NCBI RefSeq assembly: GCF_042242105.1 | Contig: NC_092012.1 | Coordinates: 34,315,978-34,379,977, forward strand | DNA: 64,000 bases | DNA from: Pempheris klunzingeri | Taxonomy: Eukaryota; Chordata; Actinopteri; Acropomatiformes; Pempheridae | Direction: 5' to 3' | Shown here: piece after piece, positions 60,699-64,000 of the stretch | How the letters are laid out: the number at the start of each line of letters is the position of its first letter | How positions within the stretch are numbered: the first letter of the stretch is position 1 | Made by a program: the position numbers and the translations under genes | Notes under the pieces: model-generated | Database searches by the model: none | What the model saw: the letters and a program-made list of their open reading frames with translations, nothing else | Told to the model about the DNA's origin: nothing

Positions 60699-63218
60699 AT
60701 GCAGGGGGCCAGTGTCTGGATGGTCAGGTAAAGCCACAGTAAAACTCATTTCTAGTTAAATGTCTGTCTGTTTTTATGGAACTGTCTCCTTCTCTCATTA
60801 TCCATCAACCACTCAGTGTAGTGGTGTTTGGACTATTCCTCTACCCGTGCTCTTGCTTATAAACCAACAGTGGTGGAAAGTACATCCACTGAAATACTGA
60901 GTATTTCCATTTTAAGCTGCTTCACAGTTCTACTCAGCTACATCTTGGAGGGAAATGTTTCTGCTCCACTACAGTTACCTGACAGCTCTTATTACTGTTC
61001 AGATGAAGATAAAGTGGATAATAAAACAAGTTTTTGAAATACAACACGTTGTTAAAGGTGAATCTGAACAGTGATGTTTTTTTCCTAAACGTCTCAGTCA
61101 GAGGGACAAAGATAGTACTCTTACTTTAGTACTTTAAAGGATGAACCTGGGGCCAAGTTATACATGTTTTGGTTGAGTTTTTGGTCCAGTAGATCAACTC
61201 AGCCAGCAGCCACCAAACAAGCTGCAAGGTAGACCTAGAAGATCCTTTTGGTTTAACCACAAACAGCCGTTATATCGTTCTCTGCACACACACCAGACTA
61301 CATTCACTAAAACAGGGATTATGTTATTGTGAGGTGATCTACTGGACCAATTCCAAAGGTTCAGTCATTTAGATACCAAAATATGTTTAAAAAATAGGTT
61401 TAAAAATGTCAGTCACCCTTTACGTACATTTTCTGCTAATACTTGTGTACTTTAACTCATTTTTTCATTGGTGTATTGGTACTTTTTCTTAAGAGAAGGA
61501 TCTGAGTATTTCTTCTTTCCATCACTGTGAACCAATAATGCTTCTACCAAAACTCCCAGGATCCCCACTAATCCCTTCTGTCTGTTGTCTGTAGGGTTTC
61601 TGTCCTCCTGCTGGCGCTCTGGACAGACCCCCTGGACTGCCAGCACACAGCAGACCACAGGAAGGTGAGCAGCCTGTGTGGTGCAGCTGGACTAAAGGAA
61701 GAATGTGTATTCTAACACGTGTGATCTGTTAGACCCCCTCGTGCCCACGACGACAGACCTCCCTTGAAAACGTGCAGGATTCTTTTCTTTTTGTCGTTTT
61801 ATCCATCGGTCTGATTACATTGGTTGGCACAGGCTAGTGGAAGATGTCAAGCACGGCTGTGTCTTGTAACCATAACCAAGCGCCACACTTAGTGATAAAT
61901 GTTGCTTCCTCTGTTCCAGTGTATGTACACAGTGAGAGTATCCCCAGGGGGAACCTGACCAGGGTGCTAATCTGTAAACTTGTGCTGAGAGCGTGAGTGA
62001 AAAGTTCTCTTGATTGCAGTGAAACAGCGAGGGCTCATGTCAGCTGTCAGCAAACCACCTCTTGACCTCTGGAGCCGCATGGAGGAAACTAGTGGGTGCA
62101 CGTCGTGGATGAAGCTGACTGACAGATCGACTACCCGCTCAGGTTTGAGGGGGTCGGTGCAAGTTGCCTCCACGTGTTTCTACTGAAGGTCCATCTGTGT
62201 GACCTGTGGCTGACCCGGGAGATGACAGTGGCGTTGAGTTACAAAGGCTGAAGCAGGATAGAAGAGGCGGGGGGGGGGGCTGAGGTCTCTCTGAATAGCT
62301 GCACAGGCTGATTGACAGGAGAAGAACTTCCTGCCAGCTCTCCCTACTGCTTCTGTATTCTCTTTCCATCCACTAAAAGTCAAAGGCAGCTGAGCCTTTA
62401 CTACAGCCATGTGTTTGCCCAGAGAGGCTGCGCTGAATGGAGACAAAGTGCTCCTTAAAGAGCAGGATTTCCACGCCGCTCCACGGATAATGCCGGCTTG
62501 GCACAGGGCTTCTCCTGGCAGGTTCCTCAAACAGAGGGTGCAGTGATCACTGCTAATATGTCCCTGGCAAAGTTGCACAGAGGGATAGAGTCAACAGTGA
62601 GAAAAGCAGGTAGCCAATAGGGGATAGGCCACTAACAGACACCCACTAATCAGCCAAATCAGGGCTTTATAACTGTGAACAGAGGTCCGTTTCATGGACA
62701 GCGGTAGGAGGCGGAGGGGCAGGATAGTCATGTTGATGAGATGAGGTCACTGACTTGAACCTTAATACAAGACCGTGATCTGGGGAGATTAAAGTCTTGT
62801 TGATGGACGCTTTCCATCGGTCCCTGGCATTCACTTTGTCCCGCATCTCTGCGCTCTGTGGTGTCGCTAATTGTGGCTGTTTGATCTCCATGCAGGTTAC
62901 TCAAAGGGCAGAGCCCCAACAGGAGTTCAGGGCCGAGCACGGAGAAATTCAGGGCTCCTGGGGCGCCTGGGGGCCGTGGTCAACCTGCTCCCGGACCTGT
63001 GGAAGAGGGGTACAAGAGCAGAGCAGGCCCTGTCTGCCTGTTTACACTCCATCCCAGCACCCCTCCAGAAGAGCTGGCGTTCGGCCCCAGCAGCCGGGCC
63101 ATGTCATCTCAGCCCTGCGGCCAACGGTTCCTCTGCACCGCGACACGGGCAGATCCTCCAACAGCAGCGGCCGAGGAGAGCTGAGGGAGGAGAAGCAGAC
63201 CGGGCCGAGTGGACGCAG
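60699..63218 (+). CDS. thsd4: Thrombospondin type-1 domain-containing protein 4 (ADAMTSL6), 5' part
   Basis: The first three coding exons are 60699-60727, 61595-61664 and 62896-63218; the rest lies beyond the window. They code for 140 residues. The sequence starts [19 protein letters not shown], a signal peptide, then a short linker ([10 protein letters not shown]). The first thrombospondin type-1 repeat follows (about residues 46-72): [19 protein letters not shown], with the WxxW motif for C-mannosylation and CSRTCG for O-fucosylation. The following stretch [14 protein letters not shown] parallels HVVSAVRTSVPLHR in human THSD4, which fixes the identity. The protein is secreted, associates with fibrillin-1 and promotes microfibril assembly. 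Intron 1 of the coding part contains a transposon nested in another. It lies just after lrrc49, as in human (LRRC49-THSD4). The start is the only Met preceding the signal peptide in this exon. Confidence 0.9.
60868..61527. mobile_element. hAT-type element (CAGTGGTGGAA termini) carrying a nested insertion
   Basis: Begins CAGTGGTGGAAAGTACATCC and ends TTCTTTCCATCACTG. The 8-bp flanks TAAACCAA and TGAACCAA agree at 7 of 8 positions, a hAT-length target duplication. The family motifs (GCTCCACTACAGTTACCTGACAGCT, TACTTTAGTACTTTAA) break off at about 61134 and resume at about 61424. Same family as 9826-10281. Lies in thsd4, between the first two coding exons. Confidence 0.8.
61134..61423. mobile_element. 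Inverted-repeat element nested in the hAT element
   Basis: Begins TTAAAGGATGAACCTGGG and ends GTCAGTCACCCTTTA, giving inverted TAAAGG(G/A)TGA termini. Inside, TTGGTCCAGTAGATCAACTCAGCCAGCAGCCACCA is the inverse of a stretch at 6040-6085, and AGGTGATCTACTGGACCAATTCCAA recurs at 6058. It is the most complete of three copies in the window and lies inside the element at 60868. Confidence 0.75.
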
Positions 63219-64000
63219 GTACAGCATCCTCCTGCGTGGTGTTGAAGTCAACCACTGTGCTTCCACCTGTTTAGATACAGATAAGTGACACCATGCCACT
63301 GTACAGTTGTCAGTACATGGACTCGATGAGCATGGAGTGTTAATGGTGCTCTGCGGCCTTCCCATGGGAGATTTAGGAGCTATGTTTTCGATGGTTTTAG
63401 ACTGAGGAACACTTCCTTCCTGCTCAGTTTTAGAGACCAAAGACACCTAACGCTGGTTTTTCCCTTAATTGTCACCCATCTGTAGCCTCTGACACAAGGT
63501 GCTCTGCAAATAAACGTGTCAATAGTCATTATCTGTTATATTCTTTATTATGATTCACATTTATTTATTTCACCTGAGCGTTACACGTAAAGCACCAAAG
63601 AAAGAACAAACTTTGTATGTTTCTTAGAAGTAATTTGAGCACCATAATGGCCAATGAAGACCTGTTTCAGCGCTGCAGCTCTTGTCTTTGTCGGGACCTG
63701 TGAGTCCTTAAAGAGCCGGTGCGGCTGGGCTGCATGCTGAGCAGCCTGGTGTGAAAGTGACTCTTTGGAGCCACGACTGTGGGCCATCCAACTGCCCTCC
63801 ACTGGAAAGCTAGTCTTTTATGGATGGAGTCAAAGGCTCGGCTTGCGCTTGGCAGCTTTGTGACCTCCTTCCTGTTGTGCTCGACTTTAAACAAATAGCT
63901 CTGACAGCTGAGTAATGGGGGGTTGTTTGAGTTGGAATCTAAGGAGCCAAATGACGACAAAAGCTCCCAGGATTCTGCTACTGTGATCTGGACGCTTGTC
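63219..64000 (+). other. thsd4 intron (start), no exon recognised
   Basis: Sequence after the third coding exon of thsd4 to the window end. Small ORFs on both strands have no recognisable domain. The next coding exon is outside the window. Confidence 0.6.

Noticed and set aside
62797..63288. 163-codon ORF starting at 62797
   Set aside because: The real thsd4 exon starts at the acceptor before 62896 and ends at the donor after 63218. The flanks are intron.

Overview
This is vertebrate nuclear DNA, almost certainly from a teleost and probably a spiny-rayed (percomorph-type) fish. The genes are intron-rich with GT-AG splice sites, every recognisable protein is a vertebrate orthologue, (CA/TG)n microsatellites are dense, and the interspersed repeats (short CAGTGGTGGAA-ended hAT elements, Tc1-like relics, TTAA-flanked and other short inverted-repeat elements) are of kinds common in fish genomes. 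No prokaryotic, viral or CRISPR-like system is present.

Five protein genes were assembled exon by exon. From left to right they are: (1) the last six exons of a cytosolic threonyl-tRNA synthetase of the tars3/tarsl2 type (+, 1-2246); (2) complete tm2d3, a two-pass TM2-domain membrane protein of the Notch/almondex family (+, 3903-6613); (3) complete larp6, a La-related RNA-binding protein (-, 12089-16103, three coding exons); (4) complete lrrc49, a leucine-rich-repeat subunit of the tubulin polyglutamylase complex (+, 23373-54028, 18 coding exons); (5) the 5' end of thsd4 (ADAMTSL6), a secreted thrombospondin-repeat, fibrillin-associated protein (+, 60699 to beyond the window). Splice phases agree across every junction listed.

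Layout: tm2d3 and larp6 converge on a repeat-rich 3.5-kb gap that holds an old Tc1-like relic with a hAT-type element inserted in it. larp6 and lrrc49 diverge from a 7-kb gap. lrrc49 and thsd4 are in tandem, separated by about 5 kb that contains a second Tc1-like relic split by a palindromic element. In human, TARS3-TM2D3 lie at 15q26.3 and LARP6-LRRC49-THSD4 at 15q23, so this window joins two blocks that are far apart on the human chromosome.

The genes do not form one pathway. larp6 (collagen mRNA binding) and thsd4 (microfibril assembly) both concern extracellular matrix, and lrrc49 concerns axonemal and centriolar microtubules. The most informative regulatory signal is in the lrrc49 promoter, where an ETS-type site is followed by two adjacent RFX X-boxes, the signature of a ciliary gene. 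I found no previously undescribed system. The points worth a second look are these X-boxes, the nested transposons, UG-repeat tracts at lrrc49 splice sites, and the unusual 5' and 3' flanks of larp6.
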